This document shows positions 1 to 12,018 of a DNA stretch of 64,000 bases, in pieces. The notes under the pieces were generated by a model. It saw only the letters and a program-made list of their open reading frames with translations, was not told the DNA's origin and ran no database searches. This DNA is from Pyrenophora tritici-repentis (lineage: Eukaryota > Ascomycota > Dothideomycetes > Pleosporales > Pleosporaceae), in NCBI RefSeq assembly GCF_003171515.1, contig NC_089395.1, positions 372,001-436,000 on the forward strand, read 5' to 3'. Position 1 is the stretch's first letter. The number at the start of each line of letters is the position of its first letter. Made by a program: the position numbers and the translations under genes.

Positions 1-294
1 GTTAAAATGATGTTCTGTCTAGTGCGCGGGGAAGTAGTGTCTACTTTACCTTCTCCATGTCGAGACGCGCGATTTTATATCATAGGACTAACACTACCAC
101 AGAATACGTTGTGTTGCTATCAGATGTGAAAAGGGCATTGTATGAGCGACGTCGTGTGCTGAAAACCAAGAGAAAGAAATATCATGTCAAAAAGCAGGGA
201 ATCTGCTACTACCTCGACCTCTTCGCCATGCCCAACGAAAATTCTATTCTGCCGTTACCTACGCACAAGATTCATTTCGTCGTCGCTTTTGTAT

Positions 295-2113
295 TCAAAA
301 GGGCGGTACCAACGCTTTCAGAAGATGACTTCGCTGTTTCCATTCGGGCCAATGCATGTCGCGCAAATCTTTCCAGGCATGCACCAAATCGGACGGGTAG
401 CGGCTGCGCGCTGTAGGGTTGAGAGTAGTGATGCTCCTCTGGGAGCCCAAGACATTGATCTCGGCTGCGCTGAGATGTCCATGGCGGAAGGCGTACGTGA
501 GCGACCAGCTAGGATAGATTGAGTTGAGTAGCTTTCCGTGGCCATTGATCCAGATCTCCCACGGTAATGGACTTCGACCAGGATGCGGTCTCTCGATCAC
601 GGGAAACTTTCTCATCTCGCTGATCATGTCTGAGAACAGGAGAAACAGTTGTCGCTGGAGCTTGGCGATGGATATGGTGGTTTGTTCTTGCCAGCCAGAG
701 GGGCAAATGAGCGTCAGCTTGATGGTCGCTTTGGGATGTAATTTGCAGTTGAGGAGCAGCTCCATTAACTTTTCAATGTTGATCTTGACATCGGACAAAG
801 TCGCAGCGTGTTGAGGATATATTGTCAGTGACAGGATGAGGGGCTCGTCATCTATCTTCACCATGTTGATCATGCTTTCGAAGATCTTTGGTCCATTATC
901 ACTGGTGGTAAGGGAGGACAGATGTCCGAAACCATTGAAGTCGGTAACAACCGTGTCACTTGTCGCTTGTATTGTGACATGGTTCGTGTGCGAAATATTA
1001 CTCCCGAATGTCGTGTTGCTCAGCGCGAACTTGCTCCGCTGAAATAGGCCGGTGTTAACACCGTGCAACGTGCGTGTATCTAGGTCGAACGTGACACCGT
1101 CGGGATTATAGCATGCGAATCTGTATATCCGTGACATGATGTGCGGGGGCATATCGGTGAGTTTTGGTGGCGTACGTGGTGTCCATGCCAGATGCCTGCC
1201 TTGCGATGAAGCTTCGAAATTGAAAAGTGTAAAGCAATGGCCTTGTATATTTGAGGGAAACGGTGGATGGGATTGTTAAACTTTACGAAGCCTCGTGCTC
1301 TAGTGTTGGGGACTTCAATAGACTGTAGAAGCCGGTTGGAGATGTCGAATCTTCGAAGGTTGAGGGCGTCCCTCTCCACAAATGCCGCAAGTAGGTTATT
1401 GAATACGTTTGCGCGAATAACGCTAGATGTCTCTTCTTCTGGGGGCCCGTATGCATTAACCTGTAGCGATCCACAATTCTGCCACTCTGTCCACAAGTGA
1501 CAACATCTTTCATACTCGGATTATGCCAGAGGAAACGCACCAACGGGAGAATATTATACACCTCTGAACTGTAGTCGCATTTAACAGGGCACAGGGTGTC
1601 TGTGTCAATAATGACCTTCCGAAGCAATTCAGCTTGCGAACCAAGGTTCGACAGGCAATGAGCCGCATGTATGGGTGGCAAGTATTCCTGATGTTCATAT
1701 ATCGATGTATCATATGTATCGGTTTCGTCATGCCGAATCACAGCCCGGGATATGATGAATGAATTATGGCCATACAGTACACCAGAAGCCTCGTGATACA
1801 ACTGACGACACGATGACAACAAGGCAAGCCCATCACCGAAATTATGACGGAACTCTTCATCAAGTCCGGCATCTTCCTCATAACTTTCCCAATACTCCCT
1901 CATATTTTGCGAGTAGGCGTCGTCGGTATGAGGCCATTGCAGCTGGCTCGGCTCTTCTGGATGGAACGCTGCAGCGTTGTGAAGCAGGATGGGCTTGTCT
2001 TTCTTGAACAAAAGTTCATATATCGAACTGCGCATCTCCGCTGGAAGTGTAGTGAGGAACGAAGCTTCCTCCGCGTCCATCGGAACGGAATCAGCTTTTG
2101 GGATCTGCATCAT
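295..2113 (-). CDS. DUF7730/F-box-like fungal protein, two exons
   Basis: I see two long minus-strand reading frames joined by one intron. Exon 1 (2113-1287) ends at a GTAAAG donor; the intron is 1286-1196 (91 nt, CAG acceptor); exon 2 (1195-295) continues in phase, giving about 575 aa. Reading through the intron would stop at 1283. The N-terminal segment LTTLPAEMRSSIYELLF, then LLSSCRQLYHEASGVLYGHN, is the pattern of the large fungal DUF7730/F-box-like family (short hydrophobic helix, then an R-Q-x-Y-x-E-A motif). A second similar start, PPHIMSRIYRFACYNP, occurs in exon 2, so the protein may carry two such modules. Function is unknown; related proteins are often annotated as F-box-like. I infer the splice from frame and consensus only; the branch site is weak, so two separate genes remain possible. 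Confidence 0.7.
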
Positions 2114-3048
2114 ATCGACGGAGTAGCTGCCTAGGATAATTGCAACGGAGGAATTTGTGGTAGGTTCTAGATGGTTTGTTGTTGATGAAGGTAAGCTCTG
2201 ATTGAAGCGTTGGCCCTAGGTAAGTGAGGTAGTTACGTACGGTATCCCTCGGACCGGAACAACGTAAAAGCCGAAACCCACATGAACATCGCAGTGCAAC
2301 GCTCTTCCTTTCCTCACATTATCCTGACACGTTAGCATGCGTAATTTCACGGCAATGCTTGCCGAGTAGACGGGAAGCGTGAGGTCCGACAAAAGCAATT
2401 AGAAGGGATAGGAACCTTCCAAGCATGCACGGGAAGGATTCTGGCTAGATACCTAGATGTACCGCTCTGTCGTGCCAAAGTTGGACTCGACCACGGCTTC
2501 CAAGCCTAGGGCATGTTTCCGGTATTTCATCTGCTTTATGAGGGAAATATAGTTGCTCAACATGCAAAGCACATGGAAGAAGTATACTTGTTCTCAGTCA
2601 CGACCTTCGGAGCGCAAGTATGAAAAAGCTCGGTAGAGCTCTCGTCACAATTATGTAATCGACGGGGTTTCATTTTGGTACGACCCGTTGAGATGCCTGA
2701 ACCCAACTTTGCGACGACTTGTAATCTGAACCTCACGTTACAGTGCAGCCAAATCAGCATAGACAGACATGCCGCATCGCTATCCGGATACTGCATGAAC
2801 TGGAAAGAAAATTTTATATATCCCGGCAGTCTGCGAAGAACTGGCTATTGATTGTGAACAAGCTTTCAAAGATATTCAGGAAGTAACTGCTGTACATGCT
2901 AGCGGGTCGTGGGGAACCAAGGTTCGCTACCCTCCTCTGGAAGGTATTTTTAACACAAAGGCATCTGCGTGCACTCGTTGTCTTCTAATATCATTCTACA
3001 TCCTTCATATTGCTTCTCCAAGACATTCATCAACATCATCTTTACACC
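2114..3048. other. Intergenic stretch, no gene seen
   Basis: This 0.9 kb lies between the 5' end of the minus-strand DUF7730-like gene and the plus-strand secreted-protein gene, so it must hold both promoters. A TATATA-like stretch lies near 2815, about 230 bp before the secreted-protein ATG. I see no other supported element. Confidence 0.5.
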
Positions 3049-3506
3049 ATGAAGTACTTTACCATCCTACTCTTCCTCAATGCTGCTGTTCCCGCTGTTG
3101 CCTGGCCAATAGTAGACAACACATGTTGGGTGAGCGCGTACCGATGCGCCAGCAACCCACGCAGATCCTGGTTCGACGATCCCCGAACGCTAGATTGCTG
3201 TAACCACATAGGACACAGTATGTGTGACTGCGGCAACAAAAAGCAGGGAAGGTATTGCGATGGGGTTGGATCACCGTGGATCGACCACTTCGAAAAATGC
3301 TGTGCGCCCTTTCCAGCTTTCTCCATCTCCCCACTCGAGGGTTGTTCATCGTAAGACCAAGAAAAGAACACCGTCATAATATAGATAGCTAATTCATATC
3401 TAGGTATCCACTATTATCAAATTCGACAAGCGACATCTGGGACGGTTTGCCGGGGACATCCGAAACTACCGCGCACAAAAGACATCAAGAGATTACATCG
3501 ACGTAG
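3049..3506 (+). CDS. Small secreted cysteine-rich protein (candidate effector)
   Basis: The start is the ATG at 3049; the frame is open further upstream, but only a TTG lies there. Residues 1-18 (MKYFTILLFLNAAVPAVA) are a clear signal peptide. The mature part has ten cysteines, including two CC pairs and a CDC, a spacing typical of disulfide-stabilised apoplastic proteins. Unspliced, the frame stops after 101 aa. However, the stop overlaps a good donor (GTAAGA at 3351), and an intron 3351-3403 (53 nt, GCTAAT branch, CTAG acceptor) keeps the frame and adds 33 Cys-free residues to a TAG at 3504-3506, giving 134 aa. I favour the spliced form. I recognise no family. It stands alone, flanked by sparse DNA. 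Calling it an effector is inference from size, signal peptide and cysteine content only. Confidence 0.7.
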
Positions 3507-6257
3507 CAAATCCGCAATCCAAGAGAATCCTCAGCCTGAGATTATACATGGAGCGGAAGAGACGCTTGGCATTTTGTTCTTACCGACGTCAAGTTCTATA
3601 CTGCAGATCCGAGCGGTACGATAGTTGGGCTAGGGTTTGATGTTTTAGGGGAAACGACACTTTCTCTATTCATGTTTGGCTAGAACCATTCTCACGATAG
3701 TTTTGGTAACGAGTAAAGATTTGAGTGTCAGAACATGCTAGCTGCTCAGAACTTGCATTTATGAAGCACCTGCTGTCGTTCATGTACGAATTCATAGTTT
3801 AAAAACTACAGAGCGCGTGGGAGTCTGTCAGGGGCACATCGGAAGATCGGCACGCAAGCCTTGATGTTGTGGATAATGTTGTGAATGAGAATGCATAATG
3901 TTTTCGGCTGGAGAGAGAATTTGGTTGGGTTTCCATATTAGTCCTGTATTAGCCAAGAGTAATGACAAAACGATCCTCTGGCTCAATGTCGTTACTACTA
4001 GTCTATCTCTTTTAAACTGCGTAAAATCGGAGCGTGGTCCGATAGCTGAATGCAACTAAAGTATTACCGAAATCTGCCGTTACTTTATATGCTCGATATG
4101 GCAGTGACACAACAGCGGAGGAATGGAGCTGTCCGAGAAGATGCCTCGCAATTACTCTACACGAAGCAAGAGCCACAAGACAACGTTGACGCGTTTCAAA
4201 CACCGAGCTGTGAGCAAGAAGCTACAAAATTACTGACGGAGGATACCCGTGGAGCTCTAGCCATCGTGCCGCATATATGGCAAGACCTCGTACCAAACAA
4301 AGCCTGACTGGAAGTCCATGAACCCCAAATGATGTTAAGTAGGCATTTAGAGGCGAGAGACACTGATTTCTGCGCATCTAGTCAATCGATTGCTCTCCCG
4401 TAGCCCCTCCAGTATTGTGGCTTGCATCAACCTGTAGTCAAGGTCTTGGCTGCTCGGCTTGACAGCCCTCCGCCATTTGCCTCGGAACCTGTTCAGCGTT
4501 AAAGCATCTTATTGGCAGTGGTTTCAACACCGATAAATGGCAAAGGATCCAAATCTTGGTGTTGCCCGATATTTGACGCCTAGCGGGATGGATCGGAAAG
4601 TCAAGCTGAGTGCTGTGAAGTTGCCTCGGTATGTCGTATTCTTAGCAATACGGCGTATGTTTTGGTCGCATGTTAGATTCTGAGACACTTGTGTGTCTAG
4701 GCCATAAGGCTGAGACTAGGAAGCCTCGGTCCTTACGCCTGGATCTGGCTGTTAATTGGATCCCTGTGGGGAACCTGAAATCCGGGGAAGCGACCGATCC
4801 GGCTTCCAAGCACCGGGATTCGATACTATGATCGCCACCACGCTTTCTTTAAGGTTTTCCGGGACATTTGACTATGCTAATATCCTCATCAGGTGGATTT
4901 CTTAACACAAATCTTCTCATCGGGGCGTTAGCTTGAGCATGCATTTCAATAGCAGTTACTTGGCACGTTATTGTAGTCTGTGGAGTTTTTCGAGCCGCTT
5001 CTTCCAGGTTGGAGTAGCAATGGGGCAAGTCTTTGCAAGCCAGAAGCCTCCAATTGCCTAATTGTGCCACGATGCAGCCAGACGCAAGTGGACACCTGCC
5101 ATGCCTACGGTTTTGCAGCCAAGGAACCATCCAACCGGTCTAACCGAGATCCTAGATGACTGGGTCGGAATTGCATGGATGTCTGATCTATCGACCAGGG
5201 AAGCAGCGTAGTCAAGGTACTCCTGTCAACACCGAAGATCCTCGGTATGTATAAGAACGGCTATACGAACTTCGGGAGCTTATACTGCGAGGCAAATTGC
5301 TTAAGACCAACGCACTCGTTGGCACTTGCTGCGCAGGACCCTTGCATACGTCCTACACACGAAGGAACCTGGCACTGAAAGTAATGTTAATGAAACACTT
5401 CCAACTATCCTGCTGCCGTGCTCGCGGACATTCGCGGATGTACGCGCTGTGGCAATCTTCCTGCGTTAGAAATTATGAAAGTAGACTCTTCCGTGTCAAG
5501 CTCAAGCCAACGATCAAGATGACGGCGAGAATACACTGCCAAGTGACCGGAGGCTTGGAACGGCATGGAGCGTCAACGCCCCTTGGTCGCATGCGGCTCC
5601 AGCCCACCCACGCGTCGAAGCATTGCGGAGGAACTGCCTACTCGGGTCAAGATCTAGACAGAGAAATATGCCTAGGTAGGTGGAGCGCTCCAAAAAGACG
5701 CCCTATTACCCCGCGTATGGCTGAAACGACCTCACGTGCACATCGCTTAGCGATCACCTCGCATGATGATGAAGTCGAACAAAGAGAACAACATGGACCG
5801 AAGTTTTGCCAAAAACCTCGATGTTCTCCACGTGCGCAGCTCCACTGCAGCGGATAACTAATGACAAGTAGCATGGCGATGGACAAACTTCTTACGTTCT
5901 TCAGCTGGCTCGTAGTGGGCCCCGAACAAACGGTGGCGGTCGCTAGCCTGCGGGGTCTCCACATGCCAAGCCTCTCCCCAGCTTTTCTAGCCCTTCTCAT
6001 TCTTGTAGCTCGCACGGCGTTCTTTCTTCTTTGGAAGGGCTGTGGAGTGGTTGAGTAGTGAATTGGTGAATTAGTGGTGGCCGTTCGTGCCTCGGTATTT
6101 TTGTGAAGGACATGGCTCCCGACATGGTCACTGCGTCTGGCAGGGTTGGTATAATGGCGGGGAGAACAAACAAATATATGCTGTGACCTCAGTCTCCATT
6201 CCAGGCTCCTCAATTCTCTTCTTTCACCCTTGGTCCTCTCTCAATCTCCAATCCGCC
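3507..6257. other. Gene-poor 2.7 kb, no supported gene
   Basis: Open frames here (for example 5297-5857 plus and 5647-6213 minus) overlap one another, are rich in Arg/Ser/Cys and show no domain, signal peptide or plausible exon structure. I read them as chance. The last 200 bp before 6258 should hold the MFS promoter; a pyrimidine-rich leader is visible at 6196-6255. Confidence 0.5.
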
Positions 6258-8068
6258 ATGGCTTCCGCACAACCCGCCATGCACCACGACGAGATGCTCG
6301 AGAAGCAACACATATCGCATAATGAAGACATTAGCTCCCAAGATGGTTCCGGATATGAGTGCGAGTTCAGTGAGCGAGAGCAGAAGAAAATCATCCATCG
6401 CATTGATCGACGTCTCGTGGTGACTGTCGGTGTGCTGTACTGCATCAGTCTGATGGACCGAACCAATCTGAGTGCTGCCGCTATTGCTGGGTTCGTAATC
6501 AAACCGTTGCAAAGGGTTCCCTTTGAAGCTAACGCCGTCTAGTATGACCGTGGATCTAAAGCTCAATGTACTGCAGGGTACCATTTCGCATTACTCGATT
6601 GTCACCATTGTTTTTTTCGCTTCTTATATCGTCTTCCAGCCTCCGGCCACTGTCATTTGCCGATATCTCGGACCACGAAACTTCCTTTCTGTCATTGTGA
6701 TATTATGGGGCGGCGTCATGATTGGCATGGGCTTTGCCGACAGTTACGGTACAATGGCCGCGCTACGAGTGGTCCTCGGCGTACTTGAAGCTGGCTTTTT
6801 CCCAAGCTGTGTCTACCTGCTGTCGACATGGTGTACGTACTTTGGCGTCAAGAATTGCTGGCACGGTACTAACAACCTGTTCAGACACTCGATTCGACAT
6901 CGGAAAGCGGTACTCGTGCTTTTATATCCTTGGAAGTCTGGCCTCTGCTTGCGCCGGTATTCTCGCTTACGGATTGATGCAACTCAAGGGACGTCAGGGA
7001 CTCAATGGATGGCGCTGTAAGCTTCACCAACTTGCACAATGCGCTGAAAACGCTAACACGATTCTGCAGGGATCTTCATCATTGAAGGAGCGCTCACCTG
7101 TTTTCTTGGAATAGTTGGCTACTGGGCCCTTGTTGACTTCCCGGACAAGGCTCACAAGAGCTGGAAGTTCTTGACCGAGCGGGAAGCCATGTACATCATT
7201 GATCGCGTCAACCGGGACCGTGGAGATGCGAAACCAGAGCCGTGGTCTCTAGCTAAGTTCTTCCACGGTGGAACTGATATCAAGATCTGGGGATTCGCTC
7301 TGGTAAGTTTTCGGACTCCCGCATGCAGGATGATTTCTCTTACTAATTCTCGTTCAGATTTTCTTCAACACCACTACAGTGACCTACGCCTTGGCCTACT
7401 TCCTTCCCATCATCCTGACAGAAAACATGGGCTTCGACGTCGGCGCGGCCCAGTGTCTCGTTGCACCACCATACGCTCTTGCTGCGATCGTCATGTATGC
7501 CACCGGTTGGGCTGGTGACAAGTACCACATTCGTGGACCCATCATCCTCTTCAACATGGTTCTTTGCCTCATCGGACTTCCCATCATGGGTTTCCACAAG
7601 GATGCGAGCGTTCGCTACTTCGGTGTCTTCCTTACGACTGCTGGCGCAAACAGCAACATTCCCGCGACTATGTCGTACCAGGCGAACAACATCAGGGGCC
7701 AGTGGAAGCGCGCATTCTGCTCGGCTATCTTGGTCGGCATGGGAGGCGTCGGTGGTATCGCCGGAGGACTCGTATTCAGGTATGTTTGTATATCACACAG
7801 AACTTTAGCTTTGATACTAATATTCCATAGGACCCAAGATAAGCCCGGATACGAGCCAGGACTATATGCCTGCATCGCCTGCTGCCTTCTCACAATTGTT
7901 ATCGTCTGTCTCGTCACACTGCGGTCATGGAGCTTGAACAAGCGCGCCGATCGGGGTGAGATTGAGCTGGAATACAACGATGTAAGTCTCTTGAATGCCT
8001 AGAATCGATGCAGAATGCTAATGGATATACAGGATGGTGATCAGAAGGGCTTCAGGTATACATACTGA
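6258..8068 (+). CDS. MFS transporter, anion:cation symporter (Dal5/Tna1-like) family
   Basis: Seven exons can be joined in frame: 6258-6490, 6543-6832, 6885-7016, 7070-7302, 7358-7779, 7831-7981 and 8033-8068. All introns are 51-55 nt with GT donors and mostly CTAAC-like branch sites. The product is 498 aa, the usual length for fungal anion:cation symporters (allantoate, nicotinate and related carboxylate permeases). Diagnostic features are a charged N-terminal tail, MDRTNLSAAAIAGM in the first loop, LGPRNFLS in the second, RVVLGVLEAGFFPS in TM4, and about 12 hydrophobic segments. Its place is presumably the plasma membrane; the substrate (an organic anion or vitamin precursor) cannot be read from sequence. 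The first donor is GTTCGT, slightly atypical, but a CTAAC branch and the conserved A-G-M junction support it. A second member of the family lies at 60.3 kb. Confidence 0.88.
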
Positions 8069-8473
8069 GGGGTAAATAGGCAAACTTATGATATTTATGA
8101 GCGATGGATCAAGGCATGTCGTCGGACTAGTGCCATGATATAGCCTTGTGTAACGACTCTTCATAGTGCCTGATATAGCGATGATATGATCCAATCGCTT
8201 ACCTTTGCAATATGAGAATCCAGTGACCATGCCGTGTGATTGTGATCTTGCTCCAATGAGTAGTATTGCACGACTTAAAACTGTGTACTAAGGCCAGGTG
8301 TGATACATGGTGTTGAGGAGAGAACGGTCGACATACGTCATAACAGGTGTCGCGCCTAAACACCTGCTGCGCGCGCCAATCCTGACTCAGATGGCTCAGC
8401 GCAAAAACATCATCGTGTGTTCTTTCACAGTCGATTGCTTCAGCCTGGAAAATGGCTTCTTCTCTGCAATCAA
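8069..8473. other. Convergent intergenic stretch
   Basis: This 0.4 kb lies between the 3' ends of the plus-strand MFS gene and the minus-strand DUF6594 gene. It would hold both 3' untranslated regions and terminators. Nothing else is seen. Confidence 0.5.
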
Positions 8474-9546
8474 TCACCCAGGACAGCCCACAGATTTCCA
8501 AATCCCACCCTCAAGCTGCACCATACACTGCCCACCCTTGCTCCCACCCAAATCACCACTCACGAAAACTGCAAACCTGATTAATATTTTCCAAACTGAC
8601 GGGAAGTTGGAAACTCACCAACAAGCACAGCTGCATACGCTGCCGTCGCCGCGAAAACCTCTGCCCGCTTCGAATCCGTACAAGATTTTACACTTGCCGC
8701 AAACAGCGCCGTATAGATGGCTATTAGCGCCAGCTTAACCTTTTCATTCCGTACGAAATAGAGACTGACGATTGCACCAACGAGTAGTGTTGCGGCGAGG
8801 ACCATGCTTAGCACTGCCACAAAGCGGACGATGTTCTTGTCTTCGAACTGAAATGTATCGTCAGGCCTTTCAGCGGATGGCTTCGTTCTGAAGGACCAGT
8901 GATTTCGTAAAGTACGCGACAGGAAATCGTAGTCGGGGGGCTTTTGGAGAGCGACGAGGTCGGAGGTATCGGGAGTATCGGAACCAGGTTGGCAGGATAG
9001 AAAGTCTTTTGCGCGCCCGGAGAGAAGGTTCATGGGACTGTCGTTCGAGTCTCTAATACCATTCACTTTGAGGAAATATCTGTATGCTTTCACGAGGCGG
9101 TCACTTGGTTTGTGGAGTTTGGCTATTTGTGCGCGTAGAACGAGAGTTTTATCTGGCTAGAGGATTAGAAGCAGAGACGTTCGTGGGAAGCAATACTAAC
9201 AACACTCTTTTAACAGTATCTGAAGTTCAGCAAGCTTAGTCACAAGCTGATTTTCTAGGCTGTCCACCACATCTGCTCTCTCCATCAGGGTTTCCCAGCG
9301 CTTTAGCGAGCGCACTGTATGGATGTTTGCCGACCGCTTTATCCGCTCGTCCAGATCATCAACCTCTTTTTCAACATGGATGATCCGACACTGCAAATGC
9401 AATATGCTGCGTGCTGACATTCGCCCAAATTTGCGGAACACCAATGCTTCGTCATCAGGGTCCCGAGAGATCCATCTAGAGAGGGCGGGATAGCCGTCTC
9501 TCAATATACTGAGCTCAATGTCTGTCTTTGTTGTGTTCGGGCTCAT
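8474..9546 (-). CDS. DUF6594 membrane protein
   Basis: Three exons: 9546-9201, 9152-8619 and 8568-8474. The introns are 48 nt (GTTAGT donor, CTAATC branch, CCAG acceptor) and 50 nt (GTGAGT donor, GCAG acceptor). The product is 324 aa. The N-terminus has the DUF6594 opening GYPALSRWISRDPDDEALV followed by a helical coiled region. The C-terminus has three closely spaced hydrophobic helices, the last one (AATAAYAAVLVVFVS) restored only by the second splice; unspliced, it runs into a stop after GEFPTSRQFGKY. This N-terminal helical plus three-TM layout is typical of this fungus-specific family, whose function is unknown. The family is expanded in Dothideomycetes, sometimes near HET-type genes. 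Confidence 0.8.
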
Positions 9547-10262
9547 GTTGCGGATGAGAGAGCTACCTAGGTATGTCTGGATACAGGGGACTTGCTTGTT
9601 TTCGAAGGCCGAGAAACTGTACGCAGATCGGGATACACCGGTCGGAAATCAGGCTGCGAGATAGTATGACAACAGCACATATTGGACATGGGCACAGCCC
9701 AAACGCTAAGGGGGCTAGACTCGGGAGTGGCTGCATATATGCACAGTGGATCCCACTAATACTACTCATCCTTAAAGTACGTACTTTAAATTCGCCCTTC
9801 CAGACCGAGAATATGGGACTTGTTGGTGTTATGCTAAAAGCTGGTACGGTATTAATTCTATCGCAATGATGGTCGAAAGAGCTCGTAGCAACGCCGCGTG
9901 ATCGGCTTTGCAGAAGAGGGAAATGAAAGAAGGAAATCACGGACTCACAGCCCTAACGCCAAGGGGAGGACTAGGCTCAGCAGTGGCCGTGTATATGCAG
10001 ACTAGGTGCACATGTGTGACCTAAGTCACCCAGGCATACTTGACCTAGGGTATAAATAGATGGTCAGTTAAGTATCCGTATCGAGTACCGTCAAGATTTA
10101 TATCAAACCCAAATCAGTTCCTTAGACATGCGAATTAATCTTGCCCGGACCTTTGACCACTACTCAATCTTTTCTGCTGTTGTACAACACTTTATACCCT
10201 GCCTTGACAGCACAAATACTACTGGTTAGACTTTTAACAAGAAACTTAGCAACCTTGGCGAC
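9547..10262. other. Divergent promoter region
   Basis: This stretch separates the DUF6594 gene (-) from the small gene starting at 10263 (+). A phrase like ctaagggg...agactcggnagtggc...tatatgca appears near 9705-9745 and again near 9955-9996 (GCCCTAACGCCAAGGGGAGGACTAGG against GCCCAAACGCTAAGGGGGCTAGACT), a diverged repeat of about 45 bp. No gene is supported. Confidence 0.4.
10050..10058 (+). promoter_or_regulatory. TATA box candidate upstream of 10263
   Basis: TATAAATAG at 10051 is a good TATA match about 210 bp before the ATG at 10263, which would leave a leader of roughly 150-180 nt. It is assigned by position only. Confidence 0.4.
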
Positions 10263-10854
10263 ATGAATCCCAACCCCGAAGCGTCTGTGGCGAGAATACA
10301 TCTTGACACCATGTCTTCTCAGGCAGAACCAAACGATGATAAAGTCACCTCCGACCCTGCATTCTATACGTCGACAGCAGATTCAGACAGTGAATCTTCC
10401 ATCCTCCGTCCTGTATATGTTTCTCGACCAAAAAAAAGGGAGCTTGAAAGCGCCAGCAGGAAAGCCTCGTTCGGTCATATTTGATGAAAAGTTCGCCGAA
10501 ATCACCCGTCGCAACCGCGAAGAAGACAGAATATCAAACCTACCTGAGGAAGAACAGCCCACAGCTAGAGTTATAGAGAGCGAGAGAAGAAGGAAGTGGG
10601 AAGCAGAGTACGCTTCTAAGATGGCTGCCATAGAAGATGAAAGTGGAAATACTAGTTCCACAACGACCAACACCATAACTCCGGCCCCTGAAACTACCAC
10701 CACACCCGACATTGCAACCACCACCGCAAACAACACCATATCTACCACCAGCATAGCTCAAAACACTCCTCCAAAACGGTCCCTAGCTCAAAAATTCAAA
10801 TACCTCTTCAAGTCTAAGCATGTCCAAGCCGCTCAAACACACTCGCATCCATAG
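10263..10854 (+). CDS. Small disordered hypothetical protein with a frame break at an A8 run
   Basis: The first frame (ATG at 10263, second ATG at 10311) reads an acidic Ser-rich segment ending RPVYVSRPKK and then soon stops. The second frame carries on with GKPRSVIFDEKFAEITRRN, a charged helix, a Thr-rich tract (about 10670-10750) and a basic C-terminus, KRSLAQKFKYLFKSKH. They meet at the run of eight A at 10430-10437; with one A fewer they form one protein of about 196 aa. A 52-nt intron from GTATAT at 10413 to an AAG acceptor could also join the frames, but its sites are poor. The upstream part of the second frame (from 10303) looks like out-of-frame sequence. No domain recognised. The break may be a sequencing error. 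Confidence 0.45.
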
Positions 10855-12018
10855 CTAAAATCCTCAAAATCGTGCGTACCTGGACAATTCGACTCGAGAG
10901 TGGGTACCACGGGAGGAGAGTAGTAAAGAAACAAGTAATAGAATAAGTAAGGAAAGGAGTGAGGAAAGCGGTAATGGAATGAGTAAGGAAAGGGCTAAGG
11001 AAAGGAAAGAACAGTCTAAGACAGAGAAGATACAATACTGCGGTGTGAAAATCTGCTGCTAAGCATCGATATCACTTATATACCTATACATACCCATTTT
11101 CAGAATATACTCTAGTAGCGGCATCAATAGTAGCAACTACAAGACAGCAAACTAGCAATACCCTGCCCCCTGATAAGTAGAAATCGTAGAAAAAAATACA
11201 AGTTAAGCTAGACTAGAGATTCTAGTCGAAAGATACGTGTACATGTGTGATAGATGCGAAGCTAAAGACCGCATTTAATGTCTTATGAAGTCTTCATCAC
11301 TTGTTGGTAGGCCTTGTACGATCGTACGGGGTGAATAACAACGAGGTTCTTCTGGTGACTGGTATTGGTATTGTCTACGAACATAGGTGCTACGAAGGTA
11401 TACCTAAGCTCTGCGCAAGGTGGGCCGAAGTTGGGCCGAAGTGTCAAGCAGCCGACGTCTCTACCGATACTCACGATCCGACATCACTTTTACTATTCCT
11501 GGTGTTGACATTAGTATAAACCTCCACAAACAGGCACACAAAAGATCACATACAGCCCCTCTCACAAAAACCTCACACACACATCCCCAAATTCAAAAAA
11601 AAACAAAGAGATAACCAATATATTCCAACACAAAGTCTAAACTTTACACCACCCCCACCGTACACATCAAATAAACAACACACACGCCTCACAAAAAAGC
11701 ATTTACTATTCCTCTAAGAACAAAGCCCTTCCCAGAATTCCCCAGTTTTGGAAACGAGAATTTGCAGTAGAAAAAAAAACGCAGCAGCTACAAAGGAAAA
11801 TAGACACCTTCATCCCATGCCATGGCCGATACGAGGAGAAGGGCAGAAAAAAGGGCTCGAAAATTTACATGACATAACGCCCCCAACACCGAAAACCTTC
11901 AACCTAAAAAACTCCATCCGTCGCTATGCAGAGCAATGAAGAAAAAGAGAGGGGAGGGGGGATTGGATGTAATACATCGTCCACAACGAACCAAGGCTAT
12001 TCATCCCACCAAATCATT
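10855..12018. other. Convergent intergenic stretch with purine-rich repeats
   Basis: This 1.16 kb lies between the 3' ends of the gene at 10.3-10.9 kb and ATG2. Around 10930-11012 the phrase AGTAAGGAAAGG recurs three times in a purine-rich tract. From about 11520 to 11945 the strand is very A/C-rich. No coding region is supported. Confidence 0.45.
10930..11012 (+). repeat. Short purine-rich imperfect tandem repeat
   Basis: Three imperfect copies of an AGTAAGGAAAGG-like unit lie in a G/A-rich stretch just after the frameshifted small gene, probably within its 3' untranslated region. No function is evident. Confidence 0.4.

Noticed and set aside
5297..6213. Overlapping 186-aa plus and 188-aa minus open frames
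   Set aside because: They overlap each other, are Arg/Ser/Cys-rich without domains, and show no intron or signal features.
10429..10438. Programmed frameshifting at the A8 run
   Set aside because: Three similar one-base excesses at other homopolymers make sequencing error or ordinary mutation more likely; no shift-stimulating structure was seen.
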